Source: Acidobacteriota bacterium
Lineage (GTDB): Bacteria; Acidobacteriota; Thermoanaerobaculia; Multivoradales; Multivoraceae
Direction of reading: 5' to 3'
Length of the DNA: 64,000 bases
NCBI GenBank assembly: GCA_003388555.1
Contig: QQVD01000058.1
Span: forward strand, 103,667-167,666
Shown here: piece after piece, positions 1 through 8,098 of the stretch
Layout of the letters: every line of letters begins with the position of its first letter
Numbering within the stretch: position 1 is the first letter of the stretch
Notes under the pieces: generated by a model
What the model saw: the letters and a program-made list of their open reading frames with translations, nothing else
What the model was told of the DNA's origin: nothing
Databases searched by the model: none
Made by a program: the position numbers and the translations under genes

Positions 1-554
1 TGCAGGAGCGCGGCTTCGACCGCGTCTTCATCGCCCAGGCCTCGGGCTGGATCGGCATGGTCGGCGGCATCATGGGCAACCTCTTCGGCGGCGCCGGCAG
101 CGACTGGTTCATGCGCCGATTCAACCAGGGCCGGCCGATGTTCCTGTTCTGGCTCGGCATCGTCTTCGCGCCAGTCGGCTTCGTCTACCGGCTCGCCCCC
201 GGCGGCAGCTTCTGGTTCTGGCTCGGCCTCTTCCTCGGATTCTTCCAGCTCGGCACCTTCTACGGCCCCACCTTCTCCACCGTGCAGGAGCTGGTGCCGA
301 CCCGCATCCGCGCCACCGTCGTCGCCTTCTACATCCTGATGCTCAACCTGGTGGGCCTCGGCATCGGCATCACCGGCGGCGGCATCATGGTCGACGCCCT
401 GATCGCCCGCGGCGTGCCCGAGCCCTACACCAAGACCCTGCTCACCTTCACCGTCATCTCGGCCTCGGCGATGGTCTTCTTCTTCCTCGCCGGCCGCAGC
501 TACCACCGCGACAAGGAGCGGCTGGAGGCGGAGTGGGCGAGCGGAAGGGGTTAG
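1..554 (+). CDS. MFS transporter, C-terminal part (5' end outside window)
   Basis: The reading frame is open from base 3, so only the last ~184 residues are present. About five hydrophobic helices are visible, with short basic loops such as 'DWFMRRFNQGRP', which is typical of the second half of a 12-helix major facilitator superfamily permease in the inner membrane. The tail is hydrophilic and charged (HRDKERLEAEW), as expected for a cytoplasmic C-terminus. The substrate cannot be told from this half. The last three residues (GRG) and the TAG stop are already made of the G-rich repeat array that follows, so the original C-terminus was probably slightly different. Confidence 0.8.
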   Translation, partial: QERGFDRVFIAQASGWIGMVGGIMGNLFGGAGSDWFMRRFNQGRPMFLFWLGIVFAPVGFVYRLAPGGSFWFWLGLFLGFFQLGTFYGPTFSTVQELVPTRIRATVVAFYILMLNLVGLGIGITGGGIMVDALIARGVPEPYTKTLLTFTVISASAMVFFFLAGRSYHRDKERLEAEWASGRG

Positions 555-634
555 GGGTTGGGGGTCAGGGGTCAGGGGTCAGGGGTCAGGGGTCAGGGGT
601 CAGGGGTCAGGGGTCAGGGGTCAGGGGTCAGGGA
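551..634. repeat. GGGGTCA heptanucleotide tandem array
   Basis: About ten near-perfect copies of GGGGTCA, preceded by the variants GGGGTTA and GGGGTTG. The array starts inside the stop codon of the MFS gene (TAGGGGTT). It resembles the short tandemly repeated repetitive (STRR) heptanucleotides described in filamentous cyanobacteria. Related arrays lie at 890-925, 1845-1897 and 34411-34466. Open frames through it are artefacts of a 7-bp unit lacking stops. Confidence 0.9.
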
Positions 635-654
635 CGGATAGCAGAGCTCTGGCT

Positions 655-809
655 CCTGCCTTCTGCCTTCTGCCTTCTGCCTTCTGCCTTCTGCCTTCTG
701 CCTTCCGCCTTCTGCCTTCCGCCTTCTGCCTTCCGCCTTCTGCCTTCCGCCTTCTGCCTTCCGCCTTCTGCCTTCCGCCTTCTGCCTTCCGCCTTCCGCC
801 TTCCGCCCC
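655..809. repeat. GCCTTCT/GCCTTCC heptanucleotide tandem array
   Basis: About 21 copies of GCCTTCY. The first five or so are GCCTTCT. The middle then alternates T and C in a regular 14-bp higher-order unit (GCCTTCTGCCTTCC), and the last copies are GCCTTCC only. With the preceding GGGGTCA array it fills most of the gene-less stretch 555-892. No gene or promoter is recognisable in that stretch. Confidence 0.9.
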
Positions 810-813
810 TTCC

Positions 814-848
814 GTCATCCCAGCGGAGGCTGGGATCCTGCGTCTCGT
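814..848. repeat. REP/dRS3-like palindromic element, copy 1
   Basis: A perfect 8-bp inverted repeat ATCCCAGC-GGAG-GCTGGGAT (817-836), preceded by GTC and followed by CCTGCGTCTCGTAT. Two elements at 34485-34519 and 34564-34598 share the outline GTCATTCC..GGAATCC..GCGTCGCAT. All three copies sit beside heptanucleotide arrays. Confidence 0.65.
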
Positions 849-889
849 ATGGCGGCCATGCCGCCCGGTGCGACGGTGACACCTCCCGA

Positions 890-925
890 CCCCTATCTCC
901 TGACCCCTCTCTCCCTCCTATACAG
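890..925 (-). repeat. Degenerate GGGGTCA-type array forming the end of the GST-like gene
   Basis: Read on the minus strand this is AGGAGGGAGAGAGGGGTC followed by AGGAGATAGGGGTCGGGAGG, the same G-rich heptad family as 551-634. It encodes the last residues (RRERGVRR) and the TAG stop of the GST-like gene. Confidence 0.55.
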
Positions 926-1672
926 ACCTCGCGCGAACTCACACGCCGGGTGCCCGTGCAGCGGTTCCATGCGGCGGCGGGCACGCGGCGGCAGGTCGTC
1001 GAGGGTGGCGATCGGCGAGCCGTACTCGGGCGGCAGGCTGATCGGGGAGGAGAGCGCGGCGAAGGTGACGTCGGCGGCGGAGAGGCGATCGCCGAGCAGG
1101 AACGGGCGCCCGTCGGAGATCCGTTCGGCGACCTCGTCGAGCACGGCGACGAAGCGCTGCTCGGCAGCTCTCGCCGACTGCGAGTCGATGCTGTAGCGGC
1201 GGCGGACGAAGAGTGAGATCAGCGGCAGGACGAGAGGCACGATGGCGCGCTGCGCCAGAGGGATCGTCCGCGTGCGCATCAGGTTGCCCACTGCCAGCCG
1301 CGGATCGGGCAGGAACCAGTGGTAGGCCCAGAGCCGCGTGTCGGAGCCGAAAGGCTCGTCGAGGTGAGCCGCCAGCTCGGCGACCTCGACGCCGAGAGCA
1401 CCGTCCGGGTAGAGCCGCCTCGACTCCGGCAGTCGCTCGTCGACCCAGCGCAGGATCGCCGTCGAGTCGGGCACCGCGTGGCCGTCGCCGGTGACCAGCA
1501 CCGGCACCTGACCGGTGCCACCGGCGGCCAGGCTGGCGCGCCGGTGCAGGGCCTGCAGGTGCCCCTCCTCCGCGTAGTCGAGCGAAGCCCGGTCGAGAGC
1601 CCAGCGCGCCTTCTCGCAGAAGTGGCTGATCGGGATCGTGACCAGCCGGAGGCGTTTCCCAGAGTCCTTCAT
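893..1672 (-). CDS. Glutathione S-transferase-like protein
   Basis: A 259-residue two-domain protein. Residues ~8-85 look like the thioredoxin-fold GST N-domain: beta strand LVTIPIS, then HFCEKARWALD opening helix 1, then a cis-Pro-type 'GQVPVLV' segment and 'DSTAILRWVDE', the glutathione-binding Ser/Asp helix. The rest is an all-helical C-domain including 'PFLLGDRLSAADVTFAAL', a standard GST N-capping box. Expected to be cytosolic and to act on glutathione or another thiol; the substrate is unknown. The ATG at 1672 is chosen over an upstream TTG (1675) because GGAGG lies 6 nt before it. The C-terminal RRERGVRR is low-complexity and encoded by repeat DNA, so the native end was probably earlier. 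Confidence 0.8.
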   Translation of the reverse strand: MKDSGKRLRLVTIPISHFCEKARWALDRASLDYAEEGHLQALHRRASLAAGGTGQVPVLVTGDGHAVPDSTAILRWVDERLPESRRLYPDGALGVEVAELAAHLDEPFGSDTRLWAYHWFLPDPRLAVGNLMRTRTIPLAQRAIVPLVLPLISLFVRRRYSIDSQSARAAEQRFVAVLDEVAERISDGRPFLLGDRLSAADVTFAALSSPISLPPEYGSPIATLDDLPPRARRRMEPLHGHPACEFARGLYRRERGVRR

Positions 1673-1715
1673 CAAGACCCTCCTCAGGGCCCCATCACCG
1701 CAGAACTTCGCCTCC

Positions 1716-1738
1716 CTCCCCCTTCAGGAGAAGGGCCG
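1716..1738. repeat. Short palindrome CCCTTC-AGGA-GAAGGG
   Basis: A 6-bp perfect stem with tetraloop AGGA inside a pyrimidine/purine-asymmetric run, of the kind found in interspersed intergenic palindromes. It lies between the GST-like start and the DUF5916 stop. Confidence 0.4.
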
Positions 1739-1748
1739 GGGGAAGACC

Positions 1749-1774
1749 GTCGGTGCTTTCGGGCTCGCACCGAC
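1749..1774 (-). terminator. Possible terminator hairpin after the DUF5916 gene
   Basis: A perfect 8-bp inverted repeat GTCGGTGC / GCACCGAC with a 10-nt loop, about 120 bp after the DUF5916 stop on the minus strand and followed there by GGTCTTCC. A second hairpin (GGCGTGG / CCACGCC, 1808-1838) is closer to the stop. Neither has a clear U-tract. Confidence 0.35.
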
Positions 1775-1844
1775 GCTCTTGCGGCTCAGCTCGCTGACGC
1801 TCGCTTCGGCGTGGGGAGCCCCAGCAATCCGCCACGCCTCCCTG

Positions 1845-1897
1845 CTCCCTCTTCCCTCTTCCCTGACCCCTATCCCCTAATCCCCTAACCCCTATCT
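1845..1897 (-). repeat. Degenerate G-rich heptad array at the DUF5916 stop codon
   Basis: On the minus strand, TAGGGGTTAGGGG, GATTAGGGG, GATAGGGGTCAGGG and then GGAAGAGGGAAGAGGGAG. The DUF5916 stop codon TAG is the first TAG of this array, and the preceding codons (GGCAGGGGCAGA) are G-rich in the same way. Confidence 0.65.
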
Positions 1898-4174
1898 GCC
1901 CCTGCCGAACACGTCGAACAGATAGCTGTACTTGATCACCAGGCTGCGGTCGGGGCGCGGCAGCACCTCGCGCACGCCGAACTCGTCGAGCTCGTTGTAG
2001 ACGACGTAGAGACCGGTGTTGGCGTCCTGCAGCCAGCTGAAGCGCACGTTGGTCGAGAGGGTGTCGGTGCGGTCGTTGTACTGCAGCAGCGACTGCACGA
2101 GGATGCGCGGGGTGATCGAGTAGGAGAGCCGTAGCTGCGCCAGGTTGACCTCGAAGTCGCCGACCGGCAGGTCGACGTCGTTGTAGCTCCAGCCGAGCTG
2201 TGAGGTGAGCTTCTCGCCGATCCGCGCCCGCACCGTGTTGCTGATCGAGATCCGGTCGCCGCCGAAGAAGCCGCCGACGTTGATCTGGTTCGAGTAGCTG
2301 AGCGCGGCGCCCTGGTTGGTGATGAACACCAGCTGGCCCTCTTCGTGCGAGTACTCGCCCGGCTGCACGAAGATGCCGGGCGCGATCTCGAACGGCGTGA
2401 AGACGTTCTCCTGGGTGAGGTTGACCCCGGTGTGCACCTCGTAGCCGTTGCGCCACTCCCAGTGGTTGTCGAGGTGGATGTACTCCGACTCCTGGTCGCC
2501 CTGCTGGTTCCATACGCCGCCGTAGGAGACGTGTGGGCGCAGCTCCTGGATCGAGCCGAAGCTCTGCGGACGGATCACCCGCATGACGAAACCCGAGGCG
2601 TTGACGAACGCCTCGCGCGACAGGAAGCCGACCTCGGGATTGAAGTTCTCCTCCGCCTCGAGATAGTTGAGCAGCCCTCGCCACTTCGGCCCGCCGTAGT
2701 CCCAGCGCAGGTGGTAGGCGCGATCGTCACCTTCCAGGCCGGGCGTGTCGGTCTCGGCGACGAACGCCTTGAGGTCGTGGAATTCGCCGATCCCCCACTG
2801 GCCGTCGACCGCGAAGGTGCGGTTGCGGTCGCCGTCCGGGGCGAGATCTCCGACGCCCTCGCGCTGCGCCAGCAGCACGCCGACGCTGGAGCGGTTCGGC
2901 AGCTCGCGCGAGACGCGCGCCACAGCGTAGTTGTTGGCCTGCAGCCCGAACGCCTCGGCGGTCTGCATGTCGAGGAAGCCGAGGTTGTAGCTCCCCGCCT
3001 TGCCCGAGAGGCGCACCCCGAAGTCGATCGGCAGCACCACCCCGCCCGGCCCCAGGCCGATGCGGCGGGAGAAGAAGAGGTCGGCCTGGGCCGCGGCGCG
3101 ACTGCCGGTGGCCGAGGCGCCGACGGCGAAGAAGCCCGCGTTCTCGAGGAAGAACGGCCGCTTCTCGGGAAAGAAGAGGTTGAAGCGGTCGAGGTTGACC
3201 TGCTGCTCGTCGACCTCGACCTGGGCGAAGTCGGTGTTGATCGTGGCGTCGAGCGTCAGGCTCGGGGTGACGCCGTACTTGAGGTCGAGGCCGGCTTCGA
3301 AGTCGTCCTCGGTGCGCCGCTCGCCGTCGCTCGGGCGCCGGCCCTCGCCGAGCACGTAGGGGATCAGCGCCAGGTTGCGCTGCGCCGGCGGCGAGATGCC
3401 GTCGACGACCCCGGCATCGGCGACGCGGTCGAGCGAGAAGTTCTGCTCCAGCTCCGACCAGAACGCCACCTCGTTGCGGCGCCGGATGTTGCGCTGGAAG
3501 TTGACCCCCCAGCTCTGGGGGCCGCCGCGCGCCCCCTGCGGATAGCGCAGGGTGCGGAAGGGGATGGCGAACTCGGCGCTCCAGCCGTAGTCGCCGCGGC
3601 GCGCCGCCACCCGCCAGGCACCGTCCCAGTTGAGATTGAAGCCCGCCACCGTGCCGCCGGCCAGGCCGCCGCCACCGAACGCGCCGCCGAAGGCGCCGAC
3701 TCCGCCGCGCACCACCTGGCCGTCGTACTCGATGCCGGCGGGATTGGTGCCGAAGACGAATCCGTTCTGGCCGTCGCGGAAGGTGTCGAGGATCATCTGG
3801 AAGCTGTCGGTCTCGTTGAGCGCCGAGTCGCGCCGCGAATCGGCGACGATGATCCCGGCCGGATCTTCGTCGAAGCAGACCACGCCCACCCACAGATGGG
3901 TCGCGGTGTAGAGCATGCGCACCTCGGTGCGCTCGCTGGCCGGCGAGCCGGCGAACGGCCGCGTCTGCACGAAGTCGGTGGCCGGCTGGGCCTGCTCCCA
4001 GACCGGCTCGCCGAGCACGTCGCCATCGAGCACCGGCTCGGTGGCGGTGGAGACCGCGGACATGGCCGGTCGCGCCGCGGCGCGCAGCGGTTCGGAGAAC
4101 GAGAGGGCGGCGAGGACGACGAGCAGGGACGTGACGAGCACAGCCCCGCGACAGCGGGCATTCATGACGGACAC
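1892..4174 (-). CDS. DUF5916 outer-membrane protein with CBM9-like domain
   Basis: About 760 residues. An N-terminal signal peptide (VLVTSLLVVLAALSFSEPLRAAA) leads to a CBM9-type carbohydrate-binding-like domain (residues ~40-220; 'EPVLDGDVLGEPVWEQA', 'TATHLWVGVVCFDEDPAGI'). A long beta-rich region follows, as in DUF5916 proteins ('NLDRFNLFFPEKRPFFLENA', 'FFSRRIGL'), and is thought to form an outer-membrane barrel. The family is common in Acidobacteriota, Bacteroidota and Gemmatimonadota; its molecular role is not established. The start may be GTG 4174 or ATG 4165; neither has a convincing ribosome site. The barrel ends in 'YLFDVF', a normal aromatic end, but four extra residues (GRGR) encoded by repeat DNA follow it. 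Confidence 0.85.
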   Translation of the reverse strand: MSVMNARCRGAVLVTSLLVVLAALSFSEPLRAAARPAMSAVSTATEPVLDGDVLGEPVWEQAQPATDFVQTRPFAGSPASERTEVRMLYTATHLWVGVVCFDEDPAGIIVADSRRDSALNETDSFQMILDTFRDGQNGFVFGTNPAGIEYDGQVVRGGVGAFGGAFGGGGLAGGTVAGFNLNWDGAWRVAARRGDYGWSAEFAIPFRTLRYPQGARGGPQSWGVNFQRNIRRRNEVAFWSELEQNFSLDRVADAGVVDGISPPAQRNLALIPYVLGEGRRPSDGERRTEDDFEAGLDLKYGVTPSLTLDATINTDFAQVEVDEQQVNLDRFNLFFPEKRPFFLENAGFFAVGASATGSRAAAQADLFFSRRIGLGPGGVVLPIDFGVRLSGKAGSYNLGFLDMQTAEAFGLQANNYAVARVSRELPNRSSVGVLLAQREGVGDLAPDGDRNRTFAVDGQWGIGEFHDLKAFVAETDTPGLEGDDRAYHLRWDYGGPKWRGLLNYLEAEENFNPEVGFLSREAFVNASGFVMRVIRPQSFGSIQELRPHVSYGGVWNQQGDQESEYIHLDNHWEWRNGYEVHTGVNLTQENVFTPFEIAPGIFVQPGEYSHEEGQLVFITNQGAALSYSNQINVGGFFGGDRISISNTVRARIGEKLTSQLGWSYNDVDLPVGDFEVNLAQLRLSYSITPRILVQSLLQYNDRTDTLSTNVRFSWLQDANTGLYVVYNELDEFGVREVLPRPDRSLVIKYSYLFDVFGRGR

Positions 4175-4264
4175 GGTACGGGACTCCGGCGACGAGGCGC
4201 AGAAAGAGAGGTGCTGAGGGTACTGAGAGAGGAACTGGAAGAGGAACCGATTCGGGACGGGAGG

Positions 4265-4984
4265 TCAGGGCGGTCTGTTTCCCTCGCCGTGAGCTTCGGG
4301 CTCGACCACCAGCTCGAAGACGCGGCGCGACTCGTCGCTGGACCACAGCGCCGTCTCGTCGGCGCTCCCCGGGGTCAGGTCGGCGCCCTCTGGCGGCATC
4401 GCCACCGAGGCGGCGACCACCCGCAGCGGCGCCGAGGGATCGACCAGGTGCGAGAACATCACCTCGTCGCCGGCGAAGTTGCCGTGCCGCACCACGACGG
4501 CGGTGCGCTCCTCGACCACGATCGGCAGCGTCGTCACCGCCTCGAATTCGTAGACGAAGAAGCCGTCGAGGCCGTAGCCGTTGCCGAAGCGGTCGCTCGG
4601 TTTCCACTCCAGGCCCGGCGGCTCCTCGCCGCCGATACGCAGCGCGATCCCCCCTGCCAGGCGCTCGAACTGCCGCGCCCGGAAGCCGTCCTCGAGCTCC
4701 TCGATCCTGCCGGCGCGGATCTCGGCCGCCAGATCGACCTCCCGCCAGTGCTCCTGGAACAGCACCACCGCCACCGCGGCGGGCACCTCGAGAGTCACCA
4801 GCACCCGTAGGCGGCAGTGCTCGCCCACCGCCGGCCCGGAGGCCTCACGGCAGCCGACCTCGGTGCGGGTCGAGTGCAGGTCGGGCCAGGCCGAGTGCGC
4901 CCGCGCCGGCCGGATCGTGAAGGGGGCGAGCAGGCCGGCGACGGCGGACGCGACGACGGCTACGGCAACGACTGGAGAGCGCAT
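4265..4984 (-). CDS. Secreted hypothetical protein
   Basis: 239 residues that I do not recognise. A clear signal peptide ends near 'PARAHS' (residues ~1-30), so the product is probably periplasmic or exported. The mature part looks beta-rich, with two Cys close together (EVGCREA, GEHCRLR) that could form a disulfide, and a 'DRFGNGYGLDGFFVYEFEAV' segment. It lies 90 bp upstream of the DUF5916 gene on the same strand and diverges from the sigma-factor gene at 5079; a shared transcript with DUF5916 is possible. No ribosome site is evident at the chosen ATG. Confidence 0.6.
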   Translation of the reverse strand: MRSPVVAVAVVASAVAGLLAPFTIRPARAHSAWPDLHSTRTEVGCREASGPAVGEHCRLRVLVTLEVPAAVAVVLFQEHWREVDLAAEIRAGRIEELEDGFRARQFERLAGGIALRIGGEEPPGLEWKPSDRFGNGYGLDGFFVYEFEAVTTLPIVVEERTAVVVRHGNFAGDEVMFSHLVDPSAPLRVVAASVAMPPEGADLTPGSADETALWSSDESRRVFELVVEPEAHGEGNRPP

Positions 4985-5078
4985 GAGCGGGAAGGTGGTT
5001 TCTTCTGGCGACTCCGGTGTGTCTGACCACTGAGAGAGAAGAGCTCAGACCTCCTGTCACCTATCGGGGAGAATTCCA

Positions 5079-5705
5079 GTGCTAGCCCTGCCAATGCAAC
5101 CGATCGTGCAGCACCCCGTCGCATCCCAGGTCCCTCGTCGGGGCTCCGCTGGCCAGGCCGACGACGAGTCGACCCTGCTCGCGGCGCTGCGCCGGGGTGA
5201 GCGCTCCGCCGCCGAGGAGCTGGCGCGCCGCACCTACCGCCAGACCTTCGCCTCGCTGGTGCAGCTCTGCGGCGGCGACCGCGACCTGGCCGCAGACCTC
5301 ACCCAGGAGACCTACCGCAGGGCCTGGTCGTCGCTCGACTCGTTCCAGGGCCGCGCCCGCTTCACCAGCTGGCTCTACCGCATCGCCTACAACACCTTCC
5401 TCAACCACCGCCGCGGTGGCGGCCGCGACCGCCCGCTGCCCGAGGACGCCGACGAGCGCTGGGCCGACGAGGCACCGTCGCCACGCGAGCTCGCCGCCAG
5501 CAGGGACCGGCGCGGTCGGGTACGCGCCGCGCTGCTCGATCTGCCGGACGAGCAGCGCTATCTGCTCTCCGCCATCTACTGGGGTGAGGTGCCGGTGCGC
5601 GAGCTGGCCGAGGAGGCCGGCATCACCACCGTCGCAGTGCGCAAGCGCCTGGCCAAGGCGCACGACGCCCTGCGCAGCCTGATCGGCGAGGAGGCATCCC
5701 GATGA
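5079..5705 (+). CDS. ECF-type RNA polymerase sigma factor
   Basis: 208 residues. Region 2 spans ~residues 28-105 ('LVQLCGGDRDLAADLTQETYRRAW', 'FTSWLYRIAYNTFLNHRR', i.e. the core-binding and -10 recognition helices). Region 4 spans ~145-200 ('LLDLPDEQRYLLSAIYW', 'VRELAEEAGITTVAVRKRL', the -35 helix-turn-helix). It lacks region 3, as expected of ECF/group-4 factors that direct RNA polymerase to a small regulon. The GTG start at 5079 is preferred because GGGGAG lies 7 nt upstream; ATG 5094 has no such site. The stop overlaps the next gene by 4 nt (ATGA), so the two are translationally coupled and the VWA protein is its likely regulator. Confidence 0.9.
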   Translation: MLALPMQPIVQHPVASQVPRRGSAGQADDESTLLAALRRGERSAAEELARRTYRQTFASLVQLCGGDRDLAADLTQETYRRAWSSLDSFQGRARFTSWLYRIAYNTFLNHRRGGGRDRPLPEDADERWADEAPSPRELAASRDRRGRVRAALLDLPDEQRYLLSAIYWGEVPVRELAEEAGITTVAVRKRLAKAHDALRSLIGEEASR

Positions 5706-8098
5706 ACCGCCCGCACGACCCGAAGCAGCCCCCCACCGAGACTTCGAAGAGAGAGAACTCCGCCGCATCCGAGGCAGACGCCATGACTCCCGAGACCCAC
5801 AGCACGAATCCCGACCAGCAGCCCGACATCGCGGCCCTGCTCGCCGCTCGGTCGAGCTCCGATCTCGAGACGCCCGACGACCTGCTGGGCAAGATCCTCG
5901 ACGAGATCCCGTCGTCGTTCGGCAACCCGGACCTCGGACCCGCCGCGAGCGCCGAGGACCAGGCAGCCGTCGATCCTCCGGACAACGTGGTGCGCGGCCG
6001 CTTCGGCCAGCGCGCCCAGCTCCTGTCGCTCGCCGCGGCGCTGGTGCTGCTCGCCGGCGCCGGCTGGATCGCGGTGCGTCTGGGATCGCCGGCGCAACGG
6101 GCGCCGCTGACGCGGGCGGAAGTCCCCTCCGAGGCGGCCGCGGCCTCGACCGCGTCCCCGCACCAGGCCGAGAAGAAGGAGAAGGCGGACGAGACGGCTT
6201 CCACGCCGCTCGCCGAAGAGATGGTCGTCGCGCCGCCCGAGCCAAAGGCGAGCGCCGTCGGCGGCGCGGCGAGCCAGGTCGACCGGCGCCAGAACGAGCT
6301 CGAGCGCTCCGAGAATCTCAGGCAACGACGTCAGGAGCTCCGCGGCGGGCGCCAGGACGACGGCGCCGAGGAGGTCAGGGACCAGCTGCGGGCACTGGGC
6401 TACGTCAGCTCGGCTCCCGCCGCCACGCCCCCGCCGGGCCGCAGGCCCGAGCCCGAGCCCGAGCGGACCGCGAGGAGCCGCAGCATCCCGCGGCCGGTGG
6501 CCAAGCGGGTCGAGGAGCCAGCCGCTGCTCCGAGTCGAACGGCCCCTGTCCCTCCGCGCCCCGCCGTCGCCCGCGTCTGGGAGGTGGAGGCGCGGGAGAA
6601 GAGCGACGACCGGGAGAGCGAGGTCGCGGGAGAGGACCTGTCGCTGCTGCGCGACCGTGCCGAGCGGCCGCCGTTCCCCGAAGACGACACGGACGAGGAC
6701 GCCGTCGCGTCGTCGTTCGCCGCCGACGAGGTCGCCGTCCGCCGCGCACCGCCGCTGGTCGACCCGGCGCTCGATCCCCAGTCGACCTTCGGCCTCGACG
6801 TCGACACCGGCTCCTACACCACGATCCGCGCCGCCCTGCGCGCCGGCCGCCTGCCGGCGCCCGAGCGGGTGCGCATCGAGGAGGTGGTGAACTTCTTCGA
6901 CTACGGCGACCCGGCGCCGCGCCGCGGCGACTTCGCGCTGCGCGCCGAGGTCGGCGACGTCGTCGCGCCGATCGGCGGCGACAGCGAGCGGCGCCTGGTG
7001 CGCTTCTCGATCCGCGCCCGCGACGTCGTCGCCGCCGAGCGCCGCCCTGCGACCCTGGTCTTCGTCGTCGACACCTCGGGCTCGATGCAGCAGGACGGCC
7101 GCCTCGAGACGGTGAAGCAGGCGCTCGAGCTGCTGCTCGACGGCCTGCGCGCCGACGACCGCATCGCCCTGGTGCGCTACGCCGACGACGCCGAGCTGCT
7201 GCTCGCGGCCACCGCCGACCACGAAGCGATCCGACGCGCCATCGCCCGCCTGCATCCGGCCGGCAGCACCAACCTGCAGGCCGGCCTGAGGGTGGGCTAT
7301 CAGGAGGCCGAGCGGGCCTTCGACGAGGGGCGCAGCCACCGCGTGCTGCTGCTCTCCGACGGCATCGCCAACGTCGGCGACACCGAGGCGCTGCCGATCC
7401 TGCGCTCGGTGGCGGACTGGGCGGCGCGCGGTGTCGAGCTGACCACGGTGGGCGTCGGCATGGGCCACAACGACCCGTTGCTCGAGCGTCTCGCCGACCG
7501 CGGCGACGGACGCTACGCCTACGTCGACACCCTCGAGGAGGCGCGCCGCATCTTCTCCGAGCAGCTCACCGGCACGCTCGAGACGGTGGCGCGCGACGCC
7601 CGCGCCCAGGTCACCTTCGACCCCGGCCAGGTGGCCGGCTACCGGCTGCTCGGCTACGACAACCGGGCGCTGCCCGACCACGTCTTCCGCCACGACGCGG
7701 TCGACGCGGGGGAGATCGGCGCCGGACACCGGGTGACCGTGCTCTACGAGGTCGAGATGCGGCCGGACGCACCGCGCCGCAGCCGACGCCCGGCCGCCAC
7801 GCTCGACCTGCGCTGGCGCAGCATCGCGACGGGGGCGTTCGAGGAGGTTCGACTGGAGCTGCCTGCCGTCGAGCTGCGGCAGGGCGCCCGCGGCGACGCG
7901 ACGCGCTCGGGCGGTTTCGAGCTCGCGGCGGTGGCTGCGCGCTTCGCCGAGGAGCTGCAGCAGCCGCGTCCGTCGGCCGCGGTGCTCGAGTCGCTGTCGC
8001 GGCGCACCCGCCGGCTCCCTGGCGAGGAACTGGAGGATTCGGAGGTCCTCGAGCTTGCCTACCTGATGAGCGAAGCGGCCGAGCTGGCCAGGCGGTGA
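5702..8098 (+). CDS. Membrane-anchored von Willebrand A protein (YfbK-like), putative sigma regulator
   Basis: 798 residues. A ~100-residue N-terminal part, presumably cytoplasmic ('PDDLLGKILDEIP'), precedes one transmembrane helix (~106-124) and a long charged, Pro/Arg-rich linker (~130-350). Then come a VWA-associated N-domain ('STFGLDVDTGSYTTIRAALR'), a VWA domain with intact MIDAS start 'DTSGSM' (~456-461) and 'LLLSDGIANVGD', and a C-terminal DUF3520-like region ending near 790. YfbK-family proteins have this VWA-DUF3520 order. The ATGA overlap with the sigma gene puts the protein in the position normally held by an anti-sigma factor. The anti-sigma role is inferred; no zinc-finger motif is visible in the N-terminal part. 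Confidence 0.85.
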   Translation: MNRPHDPKQPPTETSKRENSAASEADAMTPETHSTNPDQQPDIAALLAARSSSDLETPDDLLGKILDEIPSSFGNPDLGPAASAEDQAAVDPPDNVVRGRFGQRAQLLSLAAALVLLAGAGWIAVRLGSPAQRAPLTRAEVPSEAAAASTASPHQAEKKEKADETASTPLAEEMVVAPPEPKASAVGGAASQVDRRQNELERSENLRQRRQELRGGRQDDGAEEVRDQLRALGYVSSAPAATPPPGRRPEPEPERTARSRSIPRPVAKRVEEPAAAPSRTAPVPPRPAVARVWEVEAREKSDDRESEVAGEDLSLLRDRAERPPFPEDDTDEDAVASSFAADEVAVRRAPPLVDPALDPQSTFGLDVDTGSYTTIRAALRAGRLPAPERVRIEEVVNFFDYGDPAPRRGDFALRAEVGDVVAPIGGDSERRLVRFSIRARDVVAAERRPATLVFVVDTSGSMQQDGRLETVKQALELLLDGLRADDRIALVRYADDAELLLAATADHEAIRRAIARLHPAGSTNLQAGLRVGYQEAERAFDEGRSHRVLLLSDGIANVGDTEALPILRSVADWAARGVELTTVGVGMGHNDPLLERLADRGDGRYAYVDTLEEARRIFSEQLTGTLETVARDARAQVTFDPGQVAGYRLLGYDNRALPDHVFRHDAVDAGEIGAGHRVTVLYEVEMRPDAPRRSRRPAATLDLRWRSIATGAFEEVRLELPAVELRQGARGDATRSGGFELAAVAARFAEELQQPRPSAAVLESLSRRTRRLPGEELEDSEVLELAYLMSEAAELARR

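Noticed and set aside
551..809. Possible CRISPR array
   Set aside because: The unit is 7 bp with no spacers and no cas genes nearby.
533..1216. Open frames of 65-227 codons through the heptanucleotide arrays on both strands
   Set aside because: They consist of repeated VRGQGSG, LLPSAFC or RRKAEGG translations of 7-bp units that lack stops; no start context or protein-like composition.
2345..4810. 821-codon plus-strand frame opposite DUF5916 and its neighbour
   Set aside because: It spans two real genes and their gap on the other strand and lacks a ribosome site or domain.
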